Source: Bradyrhizobium erythrophlei
Lineage (GTDB): Bacteria > Pseudomonadota > Alphaproteobacteria > Rhizobiales > Xanthobacteraceae
DNA length: 64,000 bases
Direction of reading: 5' to 3'
NCBI RefSeq assembly: GCF_900142985.1
Contig: NZ_LT670849.1
Coordinates: forward strand, 4,852,501 to 4,916,500
The position numbers were made by a program, and so were the translations under genes. This document shows, one piece after another, positions 41,815 through 50,420 of this stretch. A model generated the notes under the pieces. The model made no database searches and had not been told where the DNA came from. It saw nothing but the letters and a program-made list of their open reading frames with translations. Within the stretch, counting starts at the first letter, position 1, and each line of letters begins with the position of its first letter.

Positions 41815-41830
41815 ACTTAGCTTGCTAAGC
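41815..41830. promoter_or_regulatory. MarR-type operator between reductase and marR genes
   Basis: Inverted repeat CTTAGC-TT-GCTAAG at 41816-41829, i.e. CTTAG-N4-CTAAG, 28 bases upstream of the reductase ATG on the minus strand. A possible minus-strand promoter (TTGCAG, AGTATT) would have it in its spacer. Same half-sites and spacing as at 32524-32537. Confidence 0.7.
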
Positions 41831-41915
41831 AAATTCTGCAACCCCTGATGCAGGGACGAGAGGTGCCATTTGCCTGTCGTTGACGAATGTGCAATCTGGG
41901 GTGAGACGGAGCATC

Positions 41916-42479
41916 GTGACCAGCTTGAAGAAATCCACCGCCAGGAAGAAAGCCAGCAAGGCCAGCCTGACCAAGGCCAGCCCCGCCAAGCGGCGTGCGG
42001 TCGCCGAGGCCGAGCTGCCGTTTGCCGACAGCGTCGGCTACCAGGTCCGCGCCACCCATCGTGCGCTGCAACGCTTCCTGCAGTTCAAGATCGAGCCGCA
42101 CGGCATCACCACCGGCATGTGGTACTTCCTGCGCGCGCTCTGGCATGAGGATGGCCTGACCCAGCGGGAGCTTTCGAATCGCGTCGGCACCATGGAGCCG
42201 ACCACGCTGAGCGCCATTCTGGTGATGGAAAAGAAGGGGCTGGTCCGCCGGGTTCGCAACGCGGACGATCGCCGGAAATGGCACATCCATCTGACACCAA
42301 AGGGGCGCGCGGCGAAGGCGAGGCTGCTGCCGCTGGCGCGGGAGGTGGTCGATACCGCAGTGCAAAATCTCTCCCGCAGCGAGGTCGCGCAACTCTTGAA
42401 GAACCTCGCCGACGTGCAGAACAGCCTGAACACGACGCTCGCCCGGCTCGATGGCGCAAATAACGCTACGGTCGAATAG
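41916..42479 (+). CDS. MarR-family transcriptional regulator with basic N-terminal tail
   Basis: A 187-residue dimeric winged-helix regulator. The core has ITTGMWYFLRALWHEDGLTQ, RELSNRVGTMEPTTLSAILV and MEKKGLVRRVRNADDRRKWH, then IHLTPKGRAAKARLLPLARE, the complete MarR motif set. About 25 residues before it are Lys/Ala/Ser-rich (SLKKSTARKKASKASLTKAS), resembling a histone-tail-like DNA-binding arm. GTG 41916 follows GGAG at good spacing; the frame open to 41880 has no better start. Divergent from the reductase; probably represses both it and the oxygenase through the shared inverted repeat. Confidence 0.92.
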   Translation: MTSLKKSTARKKASKASLTKASPAKRRAVAEAELPFADSVGYQVRATHRALQRFLQFKIEPHGITTGMWYFLRALWHEDGLTQRELSNRVGTMEPTTLSAILVMEKKGLVRRVRNADDRRKWHIHLTPKGRAAKARLLPLAREVVDTAVQNLSRSEVAQLLKNLADVQNSLNTTLARLDGANNATVE

Positions 42480-42507
42480 CCCAACGGCGCAATAGGTCTC
42501 CCTCTCC

Positions 42508-42604
42508 CCTCATCCTGAGGAGCCGCGGAGCGGCGTCTCGAAGGATGAGGTCGATACCGGGGCCTCATGGTTCGAGACGCGCCAGGGGCGCTCCTCACCA
42601 GAGG
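42508..42604. repeat. R1 palindromic repeat, short form
   Basis: CCTCATCCTGAGGAGCCGCG, then GTCTCGAAGGATGAGG, and a second half GGCCTCATGGTTCGAGACGC..CTCCTCACCAGAGG. Lies between marR and the iorA-like gene. Confidence 0.9.
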
Positions 42605-42741
42605 GGCAAGAGCAGCTTATGATGCTATGAAAATAAGCCGCAAGTTCGCGCCGGCTCTCAGGCCTGATCTGCGCCCAAAGCCTATGGGCAAGAAACGGAC
42701 GCGCCAGTATGCTCCGCCCGCCTGATTTGGGAGGAATGCAT

Positions 42742-43215
42742 ATGGCAAAACTCAATATCAACGGCACAGTCAGAGAAGTTTCGGCGGAGGCCGATACACC
42801 CTTGCTGTGGGTTATCCGGGAACATGTCGGTCTCACCGGCACCAAGTATGGTTGCGGCATCGCCCAGTGCGGCGCCTGTTCGGTTCACTTCAACGGCGAA
42901 GTTCAGCGCTCCTGCCAGATCCCGCTCGGACAGATCACCGAAAGCGACGTGATCGTCACGATCGAAGGATTGTCGTCCAACACCTCGCATCCGGTGCAGA
43001 AGGCGTGGGCTGCGGTCGACGTGCCGCAATGCGGCTACTGCCAGTCCGGCCAGATCATGGCCGCCGCGGCGCTCCTGAAGAAGAATCCGAAGCCGACCGA
43101 CAAGGACATCGACGAAGCGATGACCAATATCTGCCGCTGCGGCACCTATCAGCGCATCCGCGAGGCCGTGCACATGGCGGCCAATGGCGGCGGCACCACC
43201 GGGCAGGGAGGTTAG
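42742..43215 (+). CDS. iorA: Small [2Fe-2S] subunit of a molybdenum hydroxylase (IorA-like)
   Basis: A 157-residue electron-transfer subunit with two [2Fe-2S] clusters. The N-terminal plant-type cluster uses C-x4-C-G-x-C in YGCGIAQCGACSVHF and a distant Cys in VQRSCQIP; the C-terminal helical cluster uses QCGYCQSGQI and NICRCGTYQRIREA. It pairs with the Mo-cofactor subunit encoded two bases downstream. GGGAGG precedes ATG 42742; an ATG six bases earlier is less well spaced. Isoquinoline 1-oxidoreductase or another aldehyde/heterocycle oxidase are the likely types. Confidence 0.93.
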   Translation: MAKLNINGTVREVSAEADTPLLWVIREHVGLTGTKYGCGIAQCGACSVHFNGEVQRSCQIPLGQITESDVIVTIEGLSSNTSHPVQKAWAAVDVPQCGYCQSGQIMAAAALLKKNPKPTDKDIDEAMTNICRCGTYQRIREAVHMAANGGGTTGQGG

Positions 43216-43217
43216 TC

Positions 43218-45413
43218 ATGAATCGTCCTGTCACGGAAAAGCATCTCAAACTTTCGCGCCGCGATTTCATCATCGGGTCGGCGGCGATCGCAGGCGGCGG
43301 ATTGGCGCTCGGCATGAACGTGCCGTTCGCCTATGCCGAAGGCACGCCGGCGGGCGCGACGCAAGTCAACCTCTGGGTCGCGATCAAGCCGGATGATACC
43401 TGCGTGATTCGCGTCGCGCGCTCCGAAATGGGGCAGGGCACGCTCACGGGTCTCGCGCAGCTCGTTGCCGAAGAACTCGAATGCGACTGGGCCAAGGTGA
43501 CGACGCAAGGCGTCACGCCGGGCGAAAATCTCGCCTCCAAGCGCGCCTGGGGTGAAATGGGCACCGGCGGTAGCCGCGGCATCCGTACCTCGCAGGATTA
43601 TGTTCGCAAGGGTGGCGCCGCTGCGCGCATGATGCTTGTTCAGGCCGCGGCTACTCAGTTGAACGTCCCGGTCGGCGAACTCACCGTGTCGAAGGGCGTC
43701 ATTGCGCACGGTGCGAGCCAACGCAGCTTGCGTTACGGCGAAGTCGCAGCCGCGGCCGGCAAATTGACGCCGCCCGACACCAAGGACATCAAGCTCAAGG
43801 ACCCCAAGACCTGGACGATTGCCGGCCGAGCGTTGAAGCGGCTCGATACCGCCGACAAGCTCGACGGCAGCAAGATCTTTGCGATCGACTTGAAGCTGCC
43901 CGGCATGCTCTGCGCCGCGATCAAGGATTGCCCGGTGTTCGGCGGCAAGCTCAAAAGCTACGACGAGAGCAAGGTGCTGGGAATGCCCGGCGTCAAGAAG
44001 GTGGTCAAGGTCAAGGACACCGGCGTTGCCGTCGTCGCCGACACCTGGTGGCGCGCCAAGAAGGCGCTCGATGCGCTGCCGATCGTCTGGGACGAAGGCG
44101 AGAACGCCACCAAGTCCTCGGCGACGATCGCGGAGATGATGAAAGAGGGCCTCACCGCGACCGCGACCAATGGCGAACGGCAGAACGGCGATGCCTTGAA
44201 GGCGATTGCCGAAGCGCCGAAGAAGCTCGAGGCGACGTACTCCACGCCGTTCCTCGCGCATGCGCCGCTGGAAATGATGAACTGCACGGTAAAACTCTCG
44301 GCAGACCGGGCGGACGCCTGGGTGCCGACGCAGAACCTCGAAGCGTCGCTTGCGGCGCTGTCGGAATCATCAGGCGTTCCGCTCGCGAATTGCGAAATCC
44401 ATCGCCACGACCTCGGCGGCGGTTTCGGACGGCGCGGCGGCACGCAGGACTATGTCCACCAGGCCGCCGAGATCGCAAAGTCCTTCCCGGATACGCCGAT
44501 CAAGATGATCTGGACCCGTGAGGAAGATCAGGCGCACGATTTCTACCGCCCGATCTCCCAGTGCAAGCTGTCCGCCGGTCTCGATAACGACGGCAAACTG
44601 GTCGGCCTGCATGTTCGCGTGTCCGGCCAGTCGATCAACGCGATCGCCAATCCCAACGCGATCGTCAACGGCAAGGACATGCGGCAGTTGCAGGGCTATT
44701 ACGACACGCCCGGCGACGCGCAGCTCGGCTACGACGTGCCGAACCTCCTGATCGAGTACGCCATGCGCAACAGCCATGTGCCGGTCGGTCCGTGGCGCGG
44801 CGTCAACACCAACCAGAACGCCGTCTACATGGAATGCTTCATGGAGGAGTTGGCGCGGGCGGCGGGCAAGGATTCGCTCGAATTCCGCCGTGCGCTGATG
44901 AAGGAGCATCCCAAGCATCTCGCCGTGCTCGAGGCGGTGGCGGAGAAGGCCGGGTGGGGCACGCCATTGCCTGCGGGCGTTCATCGCGGCCTCGCCCAGT
45001 TCATGGGCTATGGCAGCTACTCGGCAGCGGTCGCCGAAGTATCAGTGAGCCCGCAAGGCAAGCTGAAAGTTCATCGCATGGTGCTCGGCGTCAATTCCGG
45101 CCATGCGGTCAACCCCGGCCAGATCGAGGCGCAGGTGCAGGGCTCGGTGGCGTTTGGTTTGACGGCGACCCTCTACGGCGAAATGCCGGTCGAGAAAGGC
45201 CGCATGACCAGCCTCAACTTCGACTCATACGAGATCATGCGCCTTGCCGAAATGCCGAAGGTCGAAACCGTGATCGTGCCGACCTACGATTTCTGGGGCG
45301 GCATCGGCGAGCCGACCATCTGCGTGGTCGCGCCATCGGTGATGAACGCGATCTATGCGGCGACGGGCAAGCCGGTGCGCAGCCTGCCGCTGAAGAACGT
45401 CAAGCTGGTGTGA
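43218..45413 (+). CDS. iorB: Molybdopterin-binding subunit, isoquinoline 1-oxidoreductase beta-like
   Basis: A 731-residue large subunit that binds molybdopterin cytosine dinucleotide and the substrate. The N-terminus has a Tat signal (LSRRDFIIGSAAIAGGGLAL), as is usual for IorB-type proteins exported folded to the periplasm. Hallmarks: RSEMGQGTLTGLAQLVAEEL, HDLGGGFGRRGGTQDYVHQA, SHVPVGPWRGVNTNQNAV and the Glu-containing end GGIGEPTICVVAPSVMNAIY. The gene starts two bases after the small subunit stop and a strong terminator follows. The FAD-less two-subunit type passes electrons to a c-type cytochrome or azurin; none is adjacent. Confidence 0.93.
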   Translation: MNRPVTEKHLKLSRRDFIIGSAAIAGGGLALGMNVPFAYAEGTPAGATQVNLWVAIKPDDTCVIRVARSEMGQGTLTGLAQLVAEELECDWAKVTTQGVTPGENLASKRAWGEMGTGGSRGIRTSQDYVRKGGAAARMMLVQAAATQLNVPVGELTVSKGVIAHGASQRSLRYGEVAAAAGKLTPPDTKDIKLKDPKTWTIAGRALKRLDTADKLDGSKIFAIDLKLPGMLCAAIKDCPVFGGKLKSYDESKVLGMPGVKKVVKVKDTGVAVVADTWWRAKKALDALPIVWDEGENATKSSATIAEMMKEGLTATATNGERQNGDALKAIAEAPKKLEATYSTPFLAHAPLEMMNCTVKLSADRADAWVPTQNLEASLAALSESSGVPLANCEIHRHDLGGGFGRRGGTQDYVHQAAEIAKSFPDTPIKMIWTREEDQAHDFYRPISQCKLSAGLDNDGKLVGLHVRVSGQSINAIANPNAIVNGKDMRQLQGYYDTPGDAQLGYDVPNLLIEYAMRNSHVPVGPWRGVNTNQNAVYMECFMEELARAAGKDSLEFRRALMKEHPKHLAVLEAVAEKAGWGTPLPAGVHRGLAQFMGYGSYSAAVAEVSVSPQGKLKVHRMVLGVNSGHAVNPGQIEAQVQGSVAFGLTATLYGEMPVEKGRMTSLNFDSYEIMRLAEMPKVETVIVPTYDFWGGIGEPTICVVAPSVMNAIYAATGKPVRSLPLKNVKLV

Positions 45414-45433
45414 GGCGCAAGGTAGTTGTCAAA

Positions 45434-45532
45434 CCCTCGTGGTGAGGAGCGCGAAGCGCGTCTCGAACCATGAGGCCCAGATGTCGGCCTCATCCTTCGA
45501 GACGCCGCTTTGGCGGCTCCTCAGGATGAGGG
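45434..45532. repeat. R1 palindromic repeat, short form
   Basis: CCTCGTGGTGAGGAGCGCGA, then GTCTCGAACCATGAGG, followed by GGCCTCATCCTTCGAGACGC and GGCTCCTCAGGATGAGG. Follows the iorB-like gene. Confidence 0.9.
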
Positions 45533-45547
45533 GAGATAGTAGACAAC

Positions 45548-45592
45548 CGCCCGCGTGCTTCCGATCGAGGAAGCCCGCGGGCGAAGTTTTTT
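45548..45592 (+). terminator. Strong Rho-independent terminator after the iorAB-like operon
   Basis: Stem CGCCCGCG(t)GCTTCC / GGAAGC(c)CGCGGGCG, loop GATCGA, followed by AAGTTTTTTG. The T-run is on the plus strand and so serves the iorAB-like genes. Confidence 0.85.
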
Positions 45593-45617
45593 GACGTCGT
45601 CTCTTAAATTCCAGACT

Positions 45618-45860
45618 TTAGTCGTTGTGATGAATGACGGTTTTGCTGCGGTTGCCGTCACTGTCTTCCTTCTTGATCACCGTGGTGCGATCGCGGTCGG
45701 GCTCATCCCGCTTGATCACGGTCTTTTCCTCGACACGGTCGCGGTGCTCGCCAACGGTCACGCCGGCGCCGACAGGGCCGACCCGAACGCCGACATCGTC
45801 GGCCAGGGCCGGCGCGGCCAAAGCGCAGGTCGCGGCGGCCGTCAATAGAATCTTCCTCAT
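45618..45860 (-). CDS. Small exported charged protein, 80 residues
   Basis: The signal peptide MRKILLTAAATCALAAPALA is followed by DDVGVRVGPVGAGVTVGEHR and a run of charged residues (DRVEEKTVIKRDEPDRDRTT and similar units Lys-Thr-Val-Ile-Lys/His). The repeats of [K/T]TVI[K/H] suggest short beta segments. GGAGG lies five bases before ATG 45860; the longer frame to 45983 has no such site. Similar Bradyrhizobium periplasmic proteins of unknown function exist, to my recollection. A GGAAC-N16-GGTT promoter-like element lies upstream at 45890. Confidence 0.75.
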   Translation of the reverse strand: MRKILLTAAATCALAAPALADDVGVRVGPVGAGVTVGEHRDRVEEKTVIKRDEPDRDRTTVIKKEDSDGNRSKTVIHHND

Positions 45861-45889
45861 TGCATCCTCCTTCTGTCCAATGGAGGTCC

Positions 45890-45914
45890 AACCGTTGGGC
45901 CTAGGCGCCGTTCC
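45890..45914 (-). promoter_or_regulatory. Possible EcfG-type promoter (one mismatch)
   Basis: Minus strand GGAAC-N16-GGTT; the consensus -10 is CGTT, so one base differs, but the GGAAC-N18-TT spacing is right. It lies 30 bases upstream of the 80-residue exported protein gene. Confidence 0.4.
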
Positions 45915-46070
45915 GGGAACGCGCGCACAAAAATTTCGCATTTTTGCAAAATCGGTGGGATCATTTGTCTGTTCCATCGCCACACTTGAACCATCAGCCT
46001 ATGGAACAGGAGCAGCCGCCCGACGATTCTCGGGCTATTGTCTTGTTGAAAGTCGTGGGGCGCGCGTCGC

Positions 46071-46421
46071 ATGTCAGGCCAGGTCGAACTTGTCTTGAAG
46101 AAGATTGGTCAATTCCTGCGCCCGATCAGCGAGGCGCCAAAGGACGGCCGCTGGATTCTGGCCAAGTCCGCCGACGGCTTCAAAGTCTGCCACTGGGATC
46201 GCAATCCGCCCGGCCTTGCGGGTCCGACTTGGACCGAAGCCAATGACGCCTCGCGCGGCTACCTCGACGATTATTTCGAAGGCTGGATCGATCCGGCCGA
46301 GCTGAAATTGTGGGACTACGCCACGCTCGCCGATCTCCTGATCGCCTTTGTCGACGATGCCAACGCGCATGGCGACGAGCGGGCGCTTCGAATTCTCAAG
46401 ACGCGCGTCGCCAAAGCCTGA
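46071..46421 (+). CDS. Conserved hypothetical protein, 116 residues
   Basis: A soluble acidic protein starting MSGQVELVLKKIGQFLRPIS, then EAPKDGRWILAKSADGFKVC and a Trp-rich part (HWDRNPPGLAGPTWTEANDA, FEGWIDPAELKLWDY), ending in a helix. The phrase PISEAPKDGRWILA resembles the start of short DUF551-like proteins that recur in phage and rhizobial genomes. No signal peptide. Function not recognised. ATG 46071 lacks a strong ribosome site. Confidence 0.65.
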   Translation: MSGQVELVLKKIGQFLRPISEAPKDGRWILAKSADGFKVCHWDRNPPGLAGPTWTEANDASRGYLDDYFEGWIDPAELKLWDYATLADLLIAFVDDANAHGDERALRILKTRVAKA

Positions 46422-46473
46422 CGGTCAAGGGTCTGATCGGGGTGCGACAGGATCTGATCGATGGCGCCAGGCC

Positions 46474-46758
46474 CTATTCCGGCGCGCGAACAAACGGCGG
46501 CTTGGTACTCGTTCGTGGCAGCCTGTATTTCACCTTCAGTAGCGATTCTTTCATATCGTCGAAAATAATTTCATCCAGAGTTGCCATTTCGGCCCGCATC
46601 GCATTACAGCAGAACACCATCAATCGGTTGGAAACGGGGAGGTTGCTGGCAGACCGGTAGAGCTCCTCACACTCGATCGTCAGGTGTCGCCCACCTTTCG
46701 CGCTCGCCAGTGCCAGCCGCGATCGAATCTCTTGCCGGAAATGATCCGTCGAAACCAT
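46474..46758 (-). CDS. Conserved hypothetical protein, 94 residues
   Basis: MVSTDHFRQEIRSRLALASA is followed by KGGRHLTIECEELYRSASNL, a Cys pair in MVFCCNAMRAEM and a C-terminal strand with KVKYRLPR. I recall a Bradyrhizobium family with the plan FRREIRxxIxxAxxQGRPHxxI...CCNVMREEM...IRYRLPR, which this matches. It may be a small DNA- or nucleotide-associated protein, but no function is known to me. The frame open to 46779 would start with TTG; ATG 46758 is used. It lies downstream of the GH130 gene on the same strand with a 51-base gap, so it could be co-transcribed. Confidence 0.65.
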   Translation of the reverse strand: MVSTDHFRQEIRSRLALASAKGGRHLTIECEELYRSASNLPVSNRLMVFCCNAMRAEMATLDEIIFDDMKESLLKVKYRLPRTSTKPPFVRAPE

Positions 46759-46809
46759 GTTGCATCCAATGCCTGGCAAGAAATGATCACGGCAGGACAG
46801 ATTTGAGAT

Positions 46810-48105
46810 TCAGGACATCGCGCGCATGAGGGCTGCGATCTCGATCGTCGCAAAGTTCGAGTAGCTGTCGGATACGGCGTACGGCAAAATGATCTGATCG
46901 TTGTGCCGCATCGCCCCGCAGGTATAGACGACGTTGGGGACGTAGCCTTCGCGCTCCGACGGCTCGGGATGCAGCAGCGGGTCGACCGAACGCGCCAGCA
47001 CCTTGGCGGGATCGTTCCTGTCGAGCAGAGCCGCGCCGATCGAATATTTTCGCAGCGGGCCGACACCGTGCGTGAGCAACAACCAGCCTTCGTCGAGTTC
47101 GATCGGTGAACCGCAGTTCCCGATCTGCACGAATTCCCAGGGGAATTGCGGCTTCAGGATCGCGCGACCGCCATCCCACCGGTACAGATCGTTCGAATAG
47201 ATCAGATAGAGGTTCTCATTGTCCTGGCGCGCGATCATGGCGTATTTGCCGTCGATCCGGCGCGGGAACAATGCCATGCCCTTGTTGCGCGCGGCGTTGC
47301 CTTGCAGCGGCGTCATTCGAAACGACCGGAAGTCGTTCGTCTCGAGCAACTCCGATCGGATCGCCCTGCCCGTATAGGCGGTATAGGTCGCGTAATAGGT
47401 CGTCCGGCCGCCATCGCTGAATTGGACGAAGCGAGCGTCTTCGATGCCCTGCGACTGATACTCCGTGACCGGGAAGATGACGCGCTCGCTGATGTCCATG
47501 TCTTCTTCGAAGGTGACCCCAACCTCGTCGCCGAGGGGGCCGGGTATTCGATGACTGATCCGGGGACTCGAGGCGAGCCGGGTGGGCGGATCGACCGCCA
47601 GGCTGCCGTCGGCTGCGATGGTACCGGTGCGGAACGTCAGCGAAGATACGTGCCCCTCGCCAACGGCACGAAGGCTGAGAATGAAGCGCAAGCCGCCTTC
47701 CGGCGCGCCGGACTGGTCGGGGTGTGCGACGATGCTGGGATTGAACAGCGCCGAGGCTTCGAAAGAATATTCGTTCAGAAAATAGGCGCCGAGAAGCTGG
47801 CGCTGGGTTTCGGAAAAGACGTCGTGTGCCGCGAGCGCATCTTCCATTTCGTCGGCGCGAAGCTCGAAGGTCTCCACCAAATTGCGATGCCGGCCTTGAA
47901 AGTTTTCCAGCACGTCCGCCAACAGACTGGCCGCGACCTTCGGGTCGAGTGCGAGAAGGCGTTCGACGATATGGTTCGCACGCGTCTTGTCGGTCGGGTT
48001 GAGATCGCGGGGCTCGGTTGCCGGCTTGAAAGGGCGCACGATCACGCGCGCGGGGTCGGGACGAAGGTGAAGTGCCTGCCGATGCAGGAAAGAGGCTTGC
48101 GACAA
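46810..48105 (-). CDS. GH130-family mannoside phosphorylase/glycosidase
   Basis: A 431-residue protein whose C-terminal 300 residues form a five-bladed propeller of family GH130, enzymes that phosphorolyse or hydrolyse beta-mannosides. The family segments are ALFNPSIVAHPDQSG, SQGIEDARFVQFSDG (catalytic Asp), NKGMALFPRRIDGKYAMIAR (phosphate and substrate contacts) and GNCGSPIELDEGWLLLTHGV. About 130 extra helical residues precede the propeller. The start is TTG 48105 with GAGGG upstream, 33 bases after the glycosyltransferase stop; the frame open to 48378 overlaps that gene. It is third in the manA-GT4-GH130 operon, which makes a mannose-containing product likely. Confidence 0.9.
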   Translation of the reverse strand: MSQASFLHRQALHLRPDPARVIVRPFKPATEPRDLNPTDKTRANHIVERLLALDPKVAASLLADVLENFQGRHRNLVETFELRADEMEDALAAHDVFSETQRQLLGAYFLNEYSFEASALFNPSIVAHPDQSGAPEGGLRFILSLRAVGEGHVSSLTFRTGTIAADGSLAVDPPTRLASSPRISHRIPGPLGDEVGVTFEEDMDISERVIFPVTEYQSQGIEDARFVQFSDGGRTTYYATYTAYTGRAIRSELLETNDFRSFRMTPLQGNAARNKGMALFPRRIDGKYAMIARQDNENLYLIYSNDLYRWDGGRAILKPQFPWEFVQIGNCGSPIELDEGWLLLTHGVGPLRKYSIGAALLDRNDPAKVLARSVDPLLHPEPSEREGYVPNVVYTCGAMRHNDQIILPYAVSDSYSNFATIEIAALMRAMS

Positions 48106-48137
48106 GTTGCCCTCGGTTCGCTGGAGTGGGGGTAAAA

Positions 48138-50420
48138 TCAGGCGCCGATGGAACGAAGCGCCGCAGGAGCAGCGACGCCGACATTGACGCGCGCAAGCTG
48201 ACGAATATCGGCAAGCCCGAGCAGATATGAGACGACGGATTCGCCGCCGCGATTTTCGTTGGCGCGATCGGGATGCAATCCGTCGCGGCAACTGCCGGTC
48301 TCGGGATCGACGAGCACGATCGACAAATCGTTGCGGCCGAGGAACCATGCGAAAACGTTGGTTGCGATCGCCTTCCATTCGACATCACCATCCGCCCGCC
48401 ACGCAGTCAGGCAGGCGGCGATGGTCGCCGTAGCCTCCACCGGCTGCTGATCGAACGCACGGGGCGGTTGGCGCAGTTCGCCGAACCCGGCCGTCCCAAC
48501 GGGGCGGAACTGACCTGTCGGCGTTGTCTGCTGTGTCATCAGCCAGCGCAGCGACCTCAATCCGGCATCAACATAGCCGGGCGTTTGCGTCGCGATGCCC
48601 GTCTGCATCAAGGCCTGCGGCAGCCGGGCGTTGTCATAGGCCAGACCTTCCTCGAACCACGACCAGTCCGGCGTCTCGACCGATGCGAGGCCGGACATCA
48701 ATCCGTCGGCAAGCGAATGCCTGATTTCCCGGGCGCGGAGATCGTCAGGCGCGACGGCGCAATAACCATCCAAACCCAGCAGCGTGAAAGCCGATGCCCG
48801 GGGCGATCGAAACGTCATCACGGTGGGCAGCGCTTCGGCAAACAGGGCGGCGGCCCATCGCTGACGCGAGGGGTTCGCATCCCTGCGAGCGCACTCACCC
48901 AGCGCCCAGAGGGTTCGCCCATGGCTGTCCTCGGACCCACGATCTTCAAGCCAGGTTCGATTGAAGCCCATGAAATTGCGAAATCGCCTGGTGTCGGGAT
49001 TCCACGCATGTTGGACGAATGCGGCAAACCGGGCCGTCAATACCTCGGACAGCCGTTTTTCGCCGGGATTGTTGAGAGCGCAGGCAAGCAGCAAGGCTCG
49101 CGCATTGTCATCCACGCAATAGCCGTGCGCCCGATCCGGCACCGAATGCACTGCGTGCTGGAACAGACCAGTATCGTCGCACATGGAAAGAAAATGGCCT
49201 AGTTGCATGTCCGACGCCGCAGGGCTATGCGCGATCGCAACCGGCCCGGTCCGCGCGACGACCTTGAGCCAGTCGCCATGGCGCGCATTCTCGAATACGG
49301 CGATGTAACGCTCCGCCGTGCGCTCCCACGTCATCGACCGGCTGGTGGCATAAGCGCGCTCGCGCATCGCCTGCCGGCGAGGCGCATCGGTGAGCAACAG
49401 CGCGATTTCCTTGCCGATCGCGGCCGCGTTGCCGAACGGCACGATCACACCGCGACCGTCGTCCAGCAGCTCCAATGCGTGCCAGTAGGGCGTCGAAACG
49501 ACCGGCTTGCCCAGCCCGAAGCTGTAGGCAAGCGTCCCCGACGTCATTTGCGCCTCATTGAGATAGGGCGTGACATAGACGTCGCACATCGAAATGAATT
49601 CAAGCAAGGTCGCCTGGTCTACGAACTGATCGAGAAATACGACGTGACTCTCGACCCCGAGTTCGCGCACGCGGGTCATCAGGCTCTCGCGATAGGCCTC
49701 GCCCTGGTCGCGCACCAGATTGGGATGCGTCGCGCCAAGCACGACGTAGACCGCGTCTGTCCGGCGTTGCAGGATCGAGGGCATGGCGTCGATCATGACC
49801 TCGATGCCCTTGCTCGGAGAGAGCAGGCCGAACGTCAGAATGACGGCACGACCGTCGAATCCGAGTTTGGCTTTTGCAGCGTCAGGCTCCGCAAACGGAA
49901 ATTCGGGGATGCCGTGGGCGATGACCTCGATCTTGTCATCCACCACGCCATAGCTGCTGCGCAGCATCTCCTTTCCCTTGATCGCCATCACGATGATTTT
50001 CGAAGATGTCTCGACGAGCCGTTCCATCACCGCGCGTTGGGCGGCGTTCGGCTTGGCCAGCACGGTGTGCAGCGTCGTCACGACCGGCATGTGCAGTCGT
50101 GAAAGCAGTTCGAGAATGTAGCCGCCGGCTTCGCCGCCAAATATTCCGAACTCGTGCTGCAGGCAGACGACGTCAAAACGGCCGGCGTTCAGGAAGGCCG
50201 CGGCGCGCACATAGTCTTCGACGACATCATCCCTGATCTGAAAAGCGACCGAAGCGGGATAGTCATAGGTTTGACCGTGGTCGTTCACCGCAACGATACA
50301 GGTTTCGATGTTTGGCCGTGAGTTCGCAATCGCCCGTTCCAGATCGGTCGTGAAGGTGGCGATACCGCAACGGCGAGGCAACGAATTGCCGATCACGGCG
50401 ATGCGACGATGCGGCGTCAT
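48138..50420 (-). CDS. GT4 glycosyltransferase fused to a helical glycosidase-like domain
   Basis: A 760-residue protein. Residues 1-375 are a GT4 family GT-B enzyme: VIGNSLPRRCGIATFTTDLE, VCLQHEFGIFGGEAGGYILE, TFGLLSPSKGIEVMIDAMPS and MTSGTLAYSFGLGKPVVSTP, the nucleotide-sugar-binding half. Residues about 400-740 form an alpha/alpha-barrel-like region (CVDDNARALLLACALNNPGE, SEDSHGRTLWALGECARRDA, FEEGLAYDNARLPQALMQTG) of the kind seen in long-chain GT4-glycosidase-like fusions. The ATG overlaps the stop of manA (ATGA) and GH130 follows. Mannose transfer from GDP-mannose, with the partner domain shaping or binding the product, is inference. Confidence 0.88.
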   Translation of the reverse strand: MTPHRRIAVIGNSLPRRCGIATFTTDLERAIANSRPNIETCIVAVNDHGQTYDYPASVAFQIRDDVVEDYVRAAAFLNAGRFDVVCLQHEFGIFGGEAGGYILELLSRLHMPVVTTLHTVLAKPNAAQRAVMERLVETSSKIIVMAIKGKEMLRSSYGVVDDKIEVIAHGIPEFPFAEPDAAKAKLGFDGRAVILTFGLLSPSKGIEVMIDAMPSILQRRTDAVYVVLGATHPNLVRDQGEAYRESLMTRVRELGVESHVVFLDQFVDQATLLEFISMCDVYVTPYLNEAQMTSGTLAYSFGLGKPVVSTPYWHALELLDDGRGVIVPFGNAAAIGKEIALLLTDAPRRQAMRERAYATSRSMTWERTAERYIAVFENARHGDWLKVVARTGPVAIAHSPAASDMQLGHFLSMCDDTGLFQHAVHSVPDRAHGYCVDDNARALLLACALNNPGEKRLSEVLTARFAAFVQHAWNPDTRRFRNFMGFNRTWLEDRGSEDSHGRTLWALGECARRDANPSRQRWAAALFAEALPTVMTFRSPRASAFTLLGLDGYCAVAPDDLRAREIRHSLADGLMSGLASVETPDWSWFEEGLAYDNARLPQALMQTGIATQTPGYVDAGLRSLRWLMTQQTTPTGQFRPVGTAGFGELRQPPRAFDQQPVEATATIAACLTAWRADGDVEWKAIATNVFAWFLGRNDLSIVLVDPETGSCRDGLHPDRANENRGGESVVSYLLGLADIRQLARVNVGVAAPAALRSIGA

